Shown: positions 52,136 through 63,000, counted from the stretch's first letter. The stretch is 64,000 nucleotides of DNA from Lucinisca nassula (GCA_963580285.1 OY757015.1:130073688-130137687); one strand, 5' to 3'. The notes: generated from the sequence alone by a model not told the origin. Numbers and translations are program-made.

Positions 52136-52290
52136 ACTGGAGCTAGCCCCTTGATATTTTGTGATTCGATTGGTAGTGAGAAGTAGATAACCTAATTACC
52201 GGTTTCATAAATTTTGAAAGAAAAAAAACTTCATGAGATATGAAATTTGGGGCATTTTTATCTTGTCAGCAAATTATCTCAAACCGATGG
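51660..52290. repeat. Repeat J units, right block, with poly-A
   Basis: Four diverged units of GAGCTAGC.CCTTGATAT ... TTTGAATAAATT ... TTTTACCTTGTC. A run of about 30 A at 52105-52134. Confidence 0.65.
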
Positions 52291-52299
52291 AGGTCAGGC

Positions 52300-52905
52300 G
52301 CACATTATTGCGTGCTAATCTTAACCTTTTTATGAAGTTCCTGCCATATTTCTTCAGAGTTTTGTCACCATGGATGCAACAGGAGTCCATCATTTTACCC
52401 TAGAGGCAAAAAAAAACAATAGAAACAATGGAAGCACCCTAGCTCACCCCCGATAAAAAAGGCAAAGACTTCTATCAGCTGGGAATGCTTTCTGGGATGC
52501 AGCTGGTATTCTGCTGATAGCTTATCTCCAAAAGGCACATTCTATGCTTCTCTCCTGACGCAGTTACGGGAAATTACTAAACTTAACCGCCGCGGAAAGA
52601 TAAAGGTGTGTTGTTCCATCAAGACAATGCTCATGTTCACAAGTTTTCCATTGCTATGACTGCCATTCACGATTGTGGCATTAAATTGATTGAGCATCCA
52701 CCTTATTCACCTGATCTCGCGCCATCAGAATTGCAAAACTAAAAACGGCTATTTCAAGCATACACTTTTATGATTACGTCGTATATGCAGTGAATGACGT
52801 TCTGAACGGCCAAAGAAAGGAGTTCTATAAAAGTGGCATTGAGGCCCTTAAACACCGCTGGCAAAAGTGCATAGGTACTAAATGAGATTATGTTGAAAAA
52901 TAATA
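52300..52905 (+). pseudogene. Mariner transposase relic, C-terminal half
   Basis: In shifting frames: FWDAAGILLIAYL near 52490, HQDNAHVHKFSIAMTAIHD near 52617-52675 (second Asp), HPPYSPDLAPSE near 52695-52730 (the third Asp is Glu or lost), and an end like HRWQKCIG. Related to the 44211 lineage, but with many stops and shifts; no terminal repeats found. Confidence 0.82.
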
Positions 52906-52950
52906 CAATATGTCCGACAAAATTCAAGTCCTTCAATATAAGGCTCATAA

Positions 52951-53179
52951 CATCACGTGAACAAGTTCGTGAAATGAAGACCCCCTAAACCCCACTTTAT
53001 TTAGAGAAAACTTGAGTTTACGAGGGTAAACATTATTTTTCTGGTTTCTGTTCCAAGACATAGGTTGGGGGTGCTCGTTAGAACTGCCTATTTGAACATT
53101 TATAACTAAAATATTAAGGATTTTCACCAGAAAAGTATCCATTTTGGAGATGTGAAAAATACACTGTGTCGCTTTAATG
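52951..53179 (+). mobile_element. HP-B MITE, forward, right arm deleted
   Basis: Starts CATCACGTGAACAAGTTCGT and ends CACTGTGTCGCTTTAATG. The hairpin stops after GTGCTCGTTAGAACTGCC; the right arm is missing. Confidence 0.85.
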
Positions 53180-53325
53180 TATATCAACCAGCCCTGGTAA
53201 GTAGATGACCCGATTGACTTTTGAAAACTTTCTGAAAAAAGACTTCATGGGTTAGGGTTATTTGCAAGTGGGGCATTTTTACCTTGTCTGCAAAATATGT
53301 TAAAAACTTTTGGAGTTAGAGAGCC
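53180..53325. repeat. Repeat J unit
   Basis: GTAGATGACCCGATTGACTT, TTCATGGGTTAGGGTTATTT, TTTTACCTTGTCTGCAAAAT. Confidence 0.55.
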
Positions 53326-54087
53326 TTGATTTGTAAGCCCCCAACTATGAAAAAAAAATGTCGGGCATATTCGTTTGTCTGTCGGTTCGCCACACATTTT
53401 GATGCCTGCCATATCTTAAAGGTACATTATTGAGCTACCGAGTCTCAGATTTTTTTTTTCTGTTTTTTTTGTCTTCAATGCATACTCCTTTGTAATGTGT
53501 ACAATTTTGGAGCCAAATACAGCTTCAGAACTTCGTGAAAAAGGTCGTTTTCATTCGTGTTTACCCTTCGCTCTGTTCTAAAAATAAATCTGTCACTTTA
53601 CACATACATGGCGACAGTATCGTCTCTGAGTGTCGTTACTTATGGCATGGTATTCAGCGTAATATTTTTTTCCGATTCAGGCATGGCCTAAGCAAACAAG
53701 GCCAAAAATGAAAGCCGCATAACGTCATATATGGGGATTCTATTTTTGTCACGAACTAAAAATAGATCTAACTAGTGTTCGAAACCTAGTTAGGGAATCC
53801 CTCTCAAACTCGTTTACCTGTCATCATAACTGTTCGCATTTTTGCATAAAATGCATTCATTTGTATTGTTTTAAAGAAAAATACCGGCTATATGTATTTT
53901 ATTTTTGGAAGCATTTTTTCCGGATAGCTCAATAATGCACCTTTAAAAGTCAAGCATGTTTCATATATTATGAGTTACTTGTGAAAATATAAGTGGCTCA
54001 TATTTTTTCTTGTCACTTGAGTAATGACCCATTGGACAGTTCGGCAGTCTAATCCTGTAAATATGATATCTCGAAAACTGACAGGCT
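53326..54087. other. No gene recognised
   Basis: Mixed AT-rich sequence with T-runs near 53449 and no reading frame of note. Confidence 0.45.
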
Positions 54088-54361
54088 CATCACGCAAACA
54101 CGCCTATATAATTTCCACCCCTTGAACCCCACTTTAATATAGTAAAACTGGGGTTTCTGGGGTATACCTTATTTTTCTTATTTCTGTTCTAAAATATAGA
54201 CTTGGGTACTCGTAAGAACCGCCTCGATGAGGCGGTTCTAACGAGTGCCCACAATCTATATTTGGAGCAGAAATAAGAAAAATGTAACAATTTTTCATCC
54301 AAAAATTTTCATTTTTTTTTCGGCGATAAAGGTGGCAATGTATTTGTATACGCCTGTAATG
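54088..54361 (+). mobile_element. HP-A MITE, forward
   Basis: Starts CATCACGCAAACACGCCTAT and ends GTATACGCCTGTAATG (decayed right end). The hairpin has loop GAT; the left arm lost 3 bp. Confidence 0.9.
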
Positions 54362-54738
54362 TAATGTAATAGGGAATGGTGGTTAGCTACAGATGACTTT
54401 ATTAACCTTGGAAAAAATTCTGAAATAAGAAACCTTTGAAAATTTCGGCGTTAACGGTAAGCATATAGTATGGGCCATTGTGCTTTACAAACACAATTTC
54501 TATTTAATCGTTTTATAGTTAATTGACAATGTGCTGATGAGGGCTATACAATATTTCCCTTACTGATAGGGCGGTGCTAACGAGTGACAACGAATAGGTT
54601 GCGGGTACTCGATAAACCTTTTTTTTGTGTCACTACTAAAATAGCATATATTTTCATGAGATAATAGCCGTTGTTGTGGTAAGAATGCACTCTGTCACAC
54701 GGATGCGATTGTCTAGACCCATATTTTAATACATGTAC

Positions 54739-54963
54739 CTGTTTTTTATACTGTATAACCTCCCAGTCTTGAATGTGGTGCGAGTGAAGGAAGGCCGGTT
54801 TACAGCCGGAGTCTTTAATGAATCCAATTGGTCTAGTTAGTGTGTATGGGTGTGGATAAACCGCCAACTTCTTATGGTTGTAATTACACAAACACTGATA
54901 TTCCGCTATAACTCCTCCTACTAGGTTCACAACAAGCAACAGTGTGAAGGCATTCATTGCTAT
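54739..54963 (-). CDS. Exon of a small secreted protein, signal peptide present
   Basis: Minus strand. CTTCTTTTTTCAG precedes 54963, then ATAGCA and ATG at 54957. The frame MNAFTLLLVVNLVGGVIAEY has a clear signal peptide (hydrophobic residues 4-18, cleavage likely after IA18). Then QCLCNYNHKKLAVYPHPYTL ... DSGCKPAFLHSH, with three Cys, ..DWEVIQYKKQ. AAACAG/GTACAT at 54739/54738 fits a splice donor after exactly 73 codons (phase 0). The open frame beyond the donor has no character. Family not recognised; likely an extracellular Cys-containing protein with further exons to the left of the window segment. Confidence 0.6.
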
Positions 54964-55019
54964 CTGAAAAAAGAAGTGGTCAATGTATAATAATAGCTAA
55001 CTGTGTAAGGAAGATCTGC

Positions 55020-55196
55020 TTGTGTGTTTGAGTTTGACGTCCCACAAATAACTAAGGTCATACGGAGCCGGTACTTCGGTTTGAAAACTCGTAAGAAAAG
55101 TCACTCAGGCAAGGCCACGAAAGTAACACGAAGGCACACACAAAAACAGACGAAACATGAACCAACGGCACAAAGCCAAATAACAAATAAGACACT

Positions 55197-55234
<38 letters not shown>

Positions 55235-55625
55235 ATCGCCTTGGGCGCGGTCAGTAGTAAAACTACTGCGGGCCAAAGTTTATGAAATTTCAACCCTCGC
55301 CCTCAGTTCCAGTACACTATCAAACAAAATTGCTAAACAGTGAGTCATGATAAAATACATGGCAAAATGGTTATGTATAGATTAATAAAATCATGAATCA
55401 GGGTTGAGGACTCAACAACAATCCGACGTCGGAGCAGAAGAAAACCACCAGTGAGATCACGGAGGGTCGAACCAAGGAAATATCCGGCTCCACCCTTCCC
55501 AAATTCAAAGGATTTAAGGTGGGACAGTCATCAAAGAGTCCGGAAGATTAATTCAAACGTTTAGAGAAGCCCGGGATCGAATCAAAGGCATTTTGTTTTA
55601 TGCGGCGACTATCGCAACACCGCGG
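55020..55625 (-). repeat. tRNA-derived SINE, interrupted
   Basis: The ends match the SINE at 60788-60960 in the same orientation: TGTGTTTGAGTTTGACGTCC on the left and AGAAGCCCGGGATCGAATCA ... ACACCGCGGAGG (reverse tRNA-like head) on the right. The middle (55095-55540) is foreign and includes a run of about 34 A at 55199-55232. Confidence 0.55.
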
Positions 55626-56212
55626 AGGTTTCGTTATAACGTTGTAAAGACTGTCGTTTCAAACATCTTTGTATGTTTTTCGTTTTAATCACATTATTTT
55701 CTTTTACATGACAAGAGGTTTATAAAAAAGTGTCTGTGTGCCCTATTCTATGTATACATCTTGAAATGTTGTGTTTCGGTCATTATATAAATTTTCGCAT
55801 GTTGTATGTTCTCTTGCTTGCAACGTTTAATGATGTACATGTATCATTTTGTGTATATCATCACGCAAACACGCCTATACAAATACATTACCACCTTCAT
55901 CGCCGAAAAAATGAAAATTTTATGATGAAAAATTGTGATATTTTTCTTATTCTGCTCAAAATATAGATTGTGGGCACTCGTTAGAACCGCCTCATCGAGG
56001 CGGTTCTAACGAGTACCCACAATCTATATCTTAGAGCAGAAATAAGAAAATAAGGTATTCCCCCGGAAACCCCATTTTTACTATATGAAAGTGGGGTTCA
56101 AGGGGGTCAAAATTATATAGGCGTGTTTTCGTGATGCTATCTAAGATAAGTTCAGCAATTTCTGATACATTTCAAGAAATAAATTCTTACCTAGAAGATA
56201 GATATTAAACAT
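55626..56212. repeat. Duplicated block, left copy
   Basis: Matches 63414-64000 at an offset of 7,788 bp with only two mismatches I can see (near 55674 and 56055). It contains the HP-A copy at 55859. The match runs to the window end, so the full length is unknown. Confidence 0.92.
55859..56136 (-). mobile_element. HP-A MITE, reverse, within duplicated block
   Basis: Starts CATCACGCAAACACGCCTAT and ends GGCGTGTTTTCGTGATG. Near-perfect hairpin, loop ATC. Confidence 0.92.
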
Positions 56213-56710
56213 TACTTGAACGTATTAGGCATAAGAAATCACATAGATTTGAAGAAGGCAATATGCCCTTGCAAGGCTGTATAGATTTGCATCAACGAGG
56301 GAGGGGTCTCCATTTTAAAATAACCTATTCAAAACAATGTTTCAATTTCCTCTCTTAGTTAATTGTTTTCGTCTTTTAATTCTTAATAACGAGTCATTAT
56401 TGCAGATTCTAACACAGCGCGCCTATATAGGCAATGGAAAATAACTGTGTTTTATTCTGCAACAAATCACGTCAAGGAAGAGCGTGACGAGCGACGTCAT
56501 TAAAAGTCCCAATTTATTATGTCATTTGTCGATTTCCTTGACGTTAGACGGTGTAACGTCATATTCTCGCATGGAAAACGTTAGAAAAGGCTATAAACGC
56601 CTTTGTTTCAGTCGATAATTTTAGCGGGATTTCTTCTAACAATGGCGAAAAGCTGTGAGATTTTGAAGGAAACAACAGCATAATTGCCGATTTTCAGCCT
56701 GTTAGAATCG
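56213..56710. other. No gene recognised; possible first-exon relic
   Basis: 56480-56660 has GACGTCATT, AACGTCATA and a short frame from ATG 56642 (MAKSCEILKETTA, then stop), reminiscent of block M's start (MAK/MGK after an AATTTT/AATCGT leader). Weak evidence only. Confidence 0.3.
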
Positions 56711-56880
56711 AAATAGATCAGCTCTAGTTTGTGATTTGTTGAGTTATAAATCACAGTTTGTCGGTCAGTTGTAAGTAGACAAATCACGCGCCCTACGCGC
56801 TCGTGATTTGTTCTACTTTACAACTGACCGACAAACTGTGATTTATTACTCAACAAATCACAGCTGGAGCTGATCTATTT
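56711..56880. repeat. 170-bp near-perfect palindrome
   Basis: AAATAGATCAGCTC...AAATCACAGTTTGTCGGTCA pairs with TGACCGACAAACTGTGATTT...GAGCTGATCTATTT around a GCGCCCTACGCGC centre. Arms about 80 bp with few mismatches. Foldback element or MITE; no duplication of flanks seen. Confidence 0.85.
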
Positions 56881-57055
56881 CTCAAATCTGATTGTGCACT
56901 TACGAAAGCTGTTCAAACGCAAGCAGAACTTTACATTATGATTGACGTCAAGGACGCCGATATCACGTTATTCATTTGTATATGCAATGATTACAGTGTT
57001 TAACTGTAAAAGCAGGAATGTCTTTGAGCTTACAGACATGCTGATATATTTTGTA

Positions 57056-57350
57056 TGTTTGATTGAAGTCTTAACGTCCCCGTCAACACTGTAAAAGGTA
57101 ATTTCGGAGACGTTGCTTCTAATTTTGTGGGACTTTTACCTGATATTGAGATGAAGTGACATCTCTAGCCCGCCGCCCTATGAGACCAGTAGGGTTTATA
57201 AGCATGGACGGGCCGACTCGCACATCTTTGCCTGGGCATGCCTAGATCATCTAAACGGTTTACCAGTACTCGTGTGCTGGCCGGTTTCAGCTCTGCGTGG
57301 AAGCATCATGCAGCTCATCTATTTATTCAAGCCCCGATGGGCGGGGGCGG
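57056..57350 (+). repeat. SINE V, copy 7
   Basis: TTAACGTCCCCGTCAACACT, GACGTTGCTTCTAATTTTGT, GGTTTACCAGTACTCGTGTG, CAGCTCTGCGTGGAAGCATC, GCCCCGATGGGCGGGGGCGG. Full length. Confidence 0.85.
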
Positions 57351-57409
57351 CCATGCTGATATAAAAAGTTAATTTAACCCTTATCTTGCTGTTCACGACA
57401 ACCTCTATC

Positions 57410-57485
57410 TTTGGAAACAGTGTCGATCCAGATCGGATGACTTCTGAAGAAGCCATCTGATCAGGATCTACACTGTTTGACATTA
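57410..57485. repeat. Short inverted motif
   Basis: AACAGTGTCGATCCAGATCG...CTGATCAGGATCTACACTGTT forms imperfect inverted repeats; related in style to 23890-24050. Confidence 0.5.
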
Positions 57486-57639
57486 AGTTTATGAATTTGT
57501 AGGAATAAATTACATCAAGTAATCTGATTGGTTCAAAGTCAGAAATGGGTGTGGCTAAACTAAATATTCAGCAAGAGAAGGGTTATATACGCACATTGTC
57601 AAAGAAAACTAATACCGCTGTACGTCTACATTTTGGCAT

Positions 57640-58025
57640 TAGGAGGTCTTCGTGCGGACTGAACCAATCGCGATGGGAGTATGGGCGATGATTGTGGCCA
57701 CGTAAAATCAACCCCCCCCCCCTCCACGCCCCCCCCCCCCCCCCCGTGGAGTTCGTTCACTGACTGTTCCAAGGCGGTTCTTCTGTCGCGGTTTATTTTT
57801 GTTATCGTTCGTCTTTGAGTGTGTGTATCGCTTATATTATTTTGTTTTTGGTATCCAATTGGCCATTTTGTGGGAAAGTAACTGTCCTTTTGGCTTTCCG
57901 CTAGTGATGTTTCCATTAAGGTCTAGTTGTTTCATGTTTGTGTTTATTTCCCTTTGGAGTCTCTGATGGGAGCTGTGGGTTAATTGTATCGATTCCCGAT
58001 TATTGCTTTCACTTCTATTTAACAT
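57640..58025 (+). repeat. RT-element 3' tail (family D)
   Basis: Starts near TTAGGAGGTCTTCGTGCGGA with C-runs at 57713-57745, then TTCCAAGGCGGTTCTTCTGT, TGGCCATTTTGTGGGAAAGT and ATTCCCGATTATTGCTTTCA. 5'-truncated. Confidence 0.78.
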
Positions 58026-58325
58026 GACGACAAAGTCCCTATTTTTACAAGCTTTAATGACCAAATGAGCATGCCATTTGAAGGAACCTTCATTCTGGTC
58101 ATTTGTACTGCAATAGTGTAATTACGATCATAATAAAGAATTATGGTCAAAGTCAGTATGGTTTTGGCGTTTTTGGACCTTCACACTAGTTTGTTTGACG
58201 GGTTCCAGAAAACGACGTAGCGCTATATTGGCCGTTGTGCTTGGCCAATTTTAAAATTATTTGCGGCGTCTTATTCCCAAATGTTAGCCCTTTAAATGTT
58301 TCAGGTAGGTTGTGGCACATGTAAA
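58026..58325. other. No gene recognised
   Basis: Nothing supportable. Confidence 0.4.
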
Positions 58326-58624
58326 CATCACGAAAACACGCCCATCACGAAAACATGCTTATATAATTTTGACCCCCTTGAACCCCACTTTTATATAGTA
58401 AAACTGGGGTTTATAGGGGTAAACCTTATTTTTCTTATTTCTGCTCTAAAATATAGATCGACGAGGCGATTCTAACAAGTACACACAATCTATGCGGTTC
58501 TAAAAAGTACCCACAATCTATATTTTGAGTAGAAATAAGAAAATATCACAATTTTTCATCTGAAAGTTTTCATTTTTTGGTGGTAAAATTTACAATGTAT
58601 TTGTATAGGCGTGTTTTCGTAATG
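58326..58624 (+). mobile_element. HP-A MITE with doubled left terminus
   Basis: CATCACGAAAACACGCC at 58326 is followed directly by a second start CATCACGAAAACATGCTTAT at 58343. Ends GGCGTGTTTTCGTAATG. The hairpin is rearranged: the left arm is lost and part of the right arm is repeated (CACACAATCTATGCGGTTCT then ACCCACAATCTATATTTTGA). Confidence 0.88.
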
Positions 58625-58696
58625 TATATAATTTTGAACCCTTGAACCCCCCTTTTATATAGTTAAACTGCGGTTTACATGGGTAAACCTTATTTT
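58625..58696 (+). mobile_element. HP-A left fragment, abutting
   Basis: TATATAATTTTGAACCCTTG then stem-loop to AAACCTTATTTTT; cut by the repeat at 58697. Starts immediately after the preceding element's end. Confidence 0.8.
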
Positions 58697-59450
58697 TAGC
58701 TCACCTGAGCCGAAGGCTTCGGGGGAGCTATTGTAATCTCTTACCATCCGTCGTGTCGTCCGTCCGTCCGTCCGTCCACAATTCCTTTAAACGACATCTC
58801 CTCATAAACCACTGAACAGGTTTTGGCCAAACTTGACAGAAATGATCTTTGGGAGGTCCTTTCTCCAAGTTGTTCAAAGAATTCCATTCAATGCAGAACT
58901 CTGGTTGCCATGGCAAAGAAAAGAAGAAATTCAGAAAAACCTTTAAAACTCGTCTTGTCCGAAACCAGAAGACCCAGGTCTTTGATATTTGGTATGAAGC
59001 TTAAACTAGTGGACCTCTACCAAGAGTGTTCAAATTATAACCCTGGGGCCAAAAATGCCCCCGCACCGGGACTCATTGGTTTTACATAGGCTAATAACAG
59101 GGAAAACCTTTAAAAATCTTCTTGTCTGAAACCAGAAGGCTCAGGTCTTTGATATTTGGTATGAAGTTTCTTCTAGTGAATCTCTACCAAGATTGTTCAA
59201 ATTATAGCCCTCGGGGCAAAAAATCCCCCACGCGGGGACTCACATGTTTTACATAGGCTTATATAGGGAAAACCTTTAAAAATCTTCTTGTATGATACCA
59301 GAAGACCCACTGAGCTCTTTTATATGTGGTATGAAGCTTCATCTTCAGACTCACCACGGACGGACAGATGGGCAGACTCACCACGGACGGACAGATGGGC
59401 GATGGACAACAGGCCACGACATAAGCTGACCTGCAGCTGCGGTTGAGCTA
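58697..59450. repeat. Interspersed repeat related to element G
   Basis: Starts AGCTCACCTGAGCCGAAGGC, ends GCTGCGGTTGAGCTA. CCGTCCGTCCGTCC near the left end and GGACGGACAGATGGGC near the right. Three internal units of CTTGT.CGAAACCAGAAGAC spaced about 165 bp. The ends resemble those of element G, suggesting one family with different cores. Confidence 0.65.
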
Positions 59451-59533
59451 TTTATATCCTCAATGTCAAAGAGGTTGTACATCGGTTATATGATATCGGT
59501 GGGTAAACCTGGAGAAAACGAAGAAAATCAATG

Positions 59534-59810
59534 CATTACGATAACACACCCGTGTGACAATTGTGCATTTCTTCACATCTCTAAAATGGCTACTTTTCTG
59601 GTGAAAATCTGTGATATTTTTGTTATTTTTACTTCAAACATAGGTTGCGGGTGCTTGTTAGAACCCCCTCGTTGAGGCGGTCCTAACGAGTGACCCACAG
59701 CCTATGTCTTGGAGCAGAAATAAGAAAAATAATGAATACCCCCGTAAACCCCTGTTTTCACCATATAAAGTTTAAGGGGGTGTTCATTTCACGGACTTGT
59801 TCACGTGATG
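59534..59810 (-). mobile_element. HP-B MITE, reverse
   Basis: Starts CATTACGATAACACACCCGT and ends ACTTGTTCACGTGATG. The hairpin loop is GTT; one base is gained in the right arm (GAGTGACCCACAG). Confidence 0.9.
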
Positions 59811-60228
59811 GTATATTATGGTGTTTAAGCAATTACACCATTGGAGGAATGTCCACCGGAAGCAAACGTTTGCCAGCAATTGAGGGTGATAATTCTGATG
59901 GAAAGAAAAAAAAAACACATTTACAATCCTATAACACTCAATCCCAACAGAAATTCTCCTGTGAATGTCAAGTTGAAGGAAGTTCATAAATTATGTCAAA
60001 AAAAATTAGGGATCGAAAAATAGAGTGCTGACAGACGAATAAACGGACAGGTCTCCACTTCAGCGGATCGGTCCATAAACAAAAACCACAGGAAAACATC
60101 TCAAAAAAGCATCCAGAATCCAAAACTATGTGTACTAGCAAGAAAAAGAAACATAAGCATTTTGAATTACTTTAAGAATAATTTGGCGAACACTGTGTTG
60201 CTGCCCTGATAGACAGGAGTGGCGAACA
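59811..60228. other. No gene recognised
   Basis: Short frames only; A-runs near 59907. Confidence 0.4.
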
Positions 60229-60502
60229 CATCACGTGAACAAGTCCGTGAAATGAAGACCGCTCTATACCCCCACTTTATATAGAGAAAACTGGGGTTTT
60301 CCGGGTATACATTATTTATCTTATTTTTGCAACAAGACATAGGTTGTGGGTACTCGTTAGAACTGCCTCAGTGAGGCGGTTCTAACTAGCATGCCCACAA
60401 CCCATGTTTGCAGTATTTATAAGAAAAATGTCACGGATTTTCATCAGAAAAAAATGACCATTTTGGAGATGTGAAAAAAGCACTATGACGCACGGGTGAG
60501 AT
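60229..60502 (+). mobile_element. HP-B MITE, forward, right end lost
   Basis: Starts CATCACGTGAACAAGTCCGT. The hairpin loop is AGT. Ends inside GACGCACGGGTGAGATCG. Confidence 0.85.
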
Positions 60503-60787
60503 CGACAGTCGCACGGTCGCCACACTCGTGTAGCGGAGCATAGAAAAACGAAACATGGTGTACATATCATATAGCACTGAATATATCATCGTTTGGCACA
60601 CATACTCGTATCAAAGACTCAAGCATCTGAGCCTAGTTGCGAGCAAATCGGGCTTCAGCAAAGATTCAAATCTGCGTAGAATGCATGGAACTGCAAACAA
60701 TTTACCAGTTGGGCAGATCTGGGCAGTTATCATGCAAACAGCCATTGGTTGATCAACCCAGCTATCATTGACGGTTGACTGCACATT
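60503..60787. other. No gene recognised
   Basis: No motif in the short frames. Confidence 0.4.
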
Positions 60788-60960
60788 ATGTTAGTGAGTG
60801 AGTGTTTGAGTTTTACATCTCACCAACAGCTAAGCCATATGGAGACAGAACATCGGTTTAAAGACTCATCCGAAAGTCTAGAGAAGCCCGGGATCGATCC
60901 TGCGATCCCTGGTTTACAAGGCGAGTGTAGCATAACCATTACAACACGGAGGCTTCTTAA
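60788..60960 (-). repeat. tRNA-derived SINE
   Basis: Read leftward: GCCTCCGTGTTGTAATGGTT (A box) ... CACTCGCCTTGTAAACCAGG (anticodon-arm-like) ... GATCGATCCCGGGCTTC (B box), then a body ending in AAACTCAAACACTCACTCAC. The TGT anticodon position suggests a Thr-type ancestor. Not a functional tRNA because the acceptor stem is open. Confidence 0.75.
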
Positions 60961-61025
60961 CATTATGTTAGACACGACAACCGGGCTTTAAAAATAGGAT
61001 GCGACAAACCTAAAGTGGGTTGTTT

Positions 61026-61307
61026 CATCAGAAAATACGCCTATGTAATTATGACCCCCTTGAACTCCACTTTTATATAGTAAAACTGGGGTTTACAAGT
61101 GCGTACATTATTTGTCTTTTTCTGCTCTAACATAAAGATTGTGGGTACTCGTTAGAATCCTCATCGAGGCGGTTCTAACGTGTACCCACAATCTATATTT
61201 TGAGCAGAAATAAGAAAAAATCACCTTTATTTTCATCTTAAAATTTTCTCTTTCTCTTTTCCGCGGTAAAATTTACAATGTATTTGTATAGGCGAGTTTT
61301 CGTAATG
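61026..61307 (+). mobile_element. HP-A MITE, forward, flipped loop
   Basis: Starts CATCAGAAAATACGCCTATG and ends GGCGAGTTTTCGTAATG. Loop ATC in a forward element; the left arm has lost CCGC. Confidence 0.88.
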
Positions 61308-61321
61308 TTCACTTTGGTTGT

Positions 61322-61550
61322 ATCACGTTGACAAGTTCGTGAAATGACCACCCCGTAACCCCCACTTTATACAGAGAAAACTGGTGAGTAGCCGGGGTAT
61401 ACGTCATTTTGCTTATTTCTGCTCCAAGATATAGGTTGTGGGTACTCGTTAGAACCGCCTTAATTTAATGAGGTGGTTCCAACGAGCACCCGCAACCTAT
61501 GTTATGAGTTTGAATAAGACCGAAATATCACCAACTTTCATTAGAAAACT
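61322..61550 (+). mobile_element. HP-B MITE, forward, right end lost
   Basis: Starts TATCACGTTGACAAGTTCGT. The hairpin has an enlarged loop (TTAATTTAATGAGG). It stops near GAAAACTGACATTACGG. Confidence 0.82.
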
Positions 61551-61574
61551 GACATTACGGTAAAACATCCGTGC

Positions 61575-61731
61575 GATATATAGAGATTATCATATGGCAT
61601 TTTTCATATCATACCCCATATCAGCCCGAGACTCCAATATCAGCCCGAGGGCCAAAGGCCCGAGGGCTAATATGGGTCGAGGGCTGATATGGGGTATGAT
61701 ATGAAAAATGTCATATCATAATCTATATATC
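61575..61731. repeat. 157-bp palindrome
   Basis: GCATTTTTCATATCATACCC then CATATCAGCCC pairs with GGGCTGATATGGGGTATGAT then ATGAAAAATG; the centre is GGGCCAAAGGCCC. Arms about 70 bp. Related single-arm pieces (GGGGTATGATAAAG) lie at 62050-62160. Confidence 0.85.
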
Positions 61732-62228
61732 ATACATTTCACTTTTAAAAAAAATGTTCAAAATAAATTATATTAATTGCATCTGCCTAATACCAAAGTT
61801 ACAACGTTTCAATTGTTTACCGAATCACTAGAATTTCTTTGCTCGATAATATTATCCAGATCCAAAAGAGTCTGTCAGCAATCCCCTGCATCGTTCTTTC
61901 GCCCATTTTCGTCTCGTATTCGCTGTGCCGTGCCATGTTTTTTTTTTTTTTTTTGCCAAACAGTTCGAACGGACGAAAATATTGCAAATTGCAAATGGCG
62001 TCCTGAACAACAAATGCGAAATGTCGCAAAAGGAAGAACGCCGCGTGTTCCGAATAGGGTGACGTCAGTGGTATGATAAATGCTTAGGGGTGCGATAAAG
62101 TATTATGATATGGATTTTTGGGGTATGATAAAGCCCATGCGATATGGCAGCACGTGCAAGCGTGCTACGTGCATTTGTGTCACGTTCGTGTCGCATATTC
62201 AAAAACTAAGTAGTTTATACTAAATGTA
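61732..62228. other. No gene recognised
   Basis: A T-run at 61938-61955; short frames across it have no motif. TGACGTCA at about 62060 followed by palindrome-like pieces. Confidence 0.45.
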
Positions 62229-62485
62229 TGATGAAGTGCATATTTTCATACCTCAAAAAGGTATTTTTTTCTGATGAAAATTTGTGATATTTTTCTTATT
62301 TATACTCAGAACATAGGTTTTGGGAGCTCGTTAGGACCGCCTCAATGAGGCGGTTCTAACGAGTACCAACAACCTATGTCTTGAAGCAGAAATAGTGAAA
62401 TAATGCTTACCCCCGTATACCCAAGTTTTCTCCATATAAAGTGGGGTTTAGGGGGTCTTTGTTTCACGGACTTATTTACGTGATG
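62229..62485 (-). mobile_element. HP-B MITE, reverse, flipped loop
   Basis: The left end is decayed (GTGCATATTTTCATACC). Ends CACGGACTTATTTACGTGAT plus G. The hairpin loop is AAT, although reverse HP-B copies normally show ATT. An HP-B end fragment lies at 62518-62544. Confidence 0.85.
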
Positions 62486-62654
62486 AGAAGCCGTTTAGTG
62501 GATATGAGAGAATGCCCAATGTCACAGGAGTGTGTTGTCGTATTGGGCTGTTGGCATCTTCCTCATCAAACAAAAACTTGAAAAGGAGCAGCCATGGCTG
62601 GTCTGAGGCCAAAATTTAAGAGGAAAATGCCAGGTACAACGCCGAAATATAAAT

Positions 62655-63000
62655 CTGAACAAATTGTTTGTTTAAATCGCGACGTAAGGAAGGGCGAGGA
62701 TTGTGGCCGCGTAAAATCGATTTAAGCCCGCCAGTGGAATTCGTTTCACTGACCGGTTCGAAGACGATTTTGTTCTTCTGTCGCGGTTTTATTTTTATTA
62801 TGGTTTGTCATTTCAGTGTGTGTGTATCGCTTATAGTTTTTGTTTTGGATAGCCAATTGGCCATTTTGTGGGAAAGTAACGGTCCTTTTGGCTTTCCGCT
62901 GTTGGTGTTTCCATTAGGGTCTACTTATTTCATGTTTGTGTTTCTTTCCCTTTAGTGTCTGTGATGTGGGTTAATTTTATCGATTCTTGATCATTGCCGA
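62655..63000 (+). repeat. RT-element 3' tail (family D)
   Basis: CTGAACAAATTGTTTGTTTA, AATCGATTTAAGCCC, GGAATTCGTTTCACTGACCG, GCCATTTTGTGGGAAAGTAA, TCGATTCTTGATCATTGCC. 5'-truncated. Confidence 0.78.
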
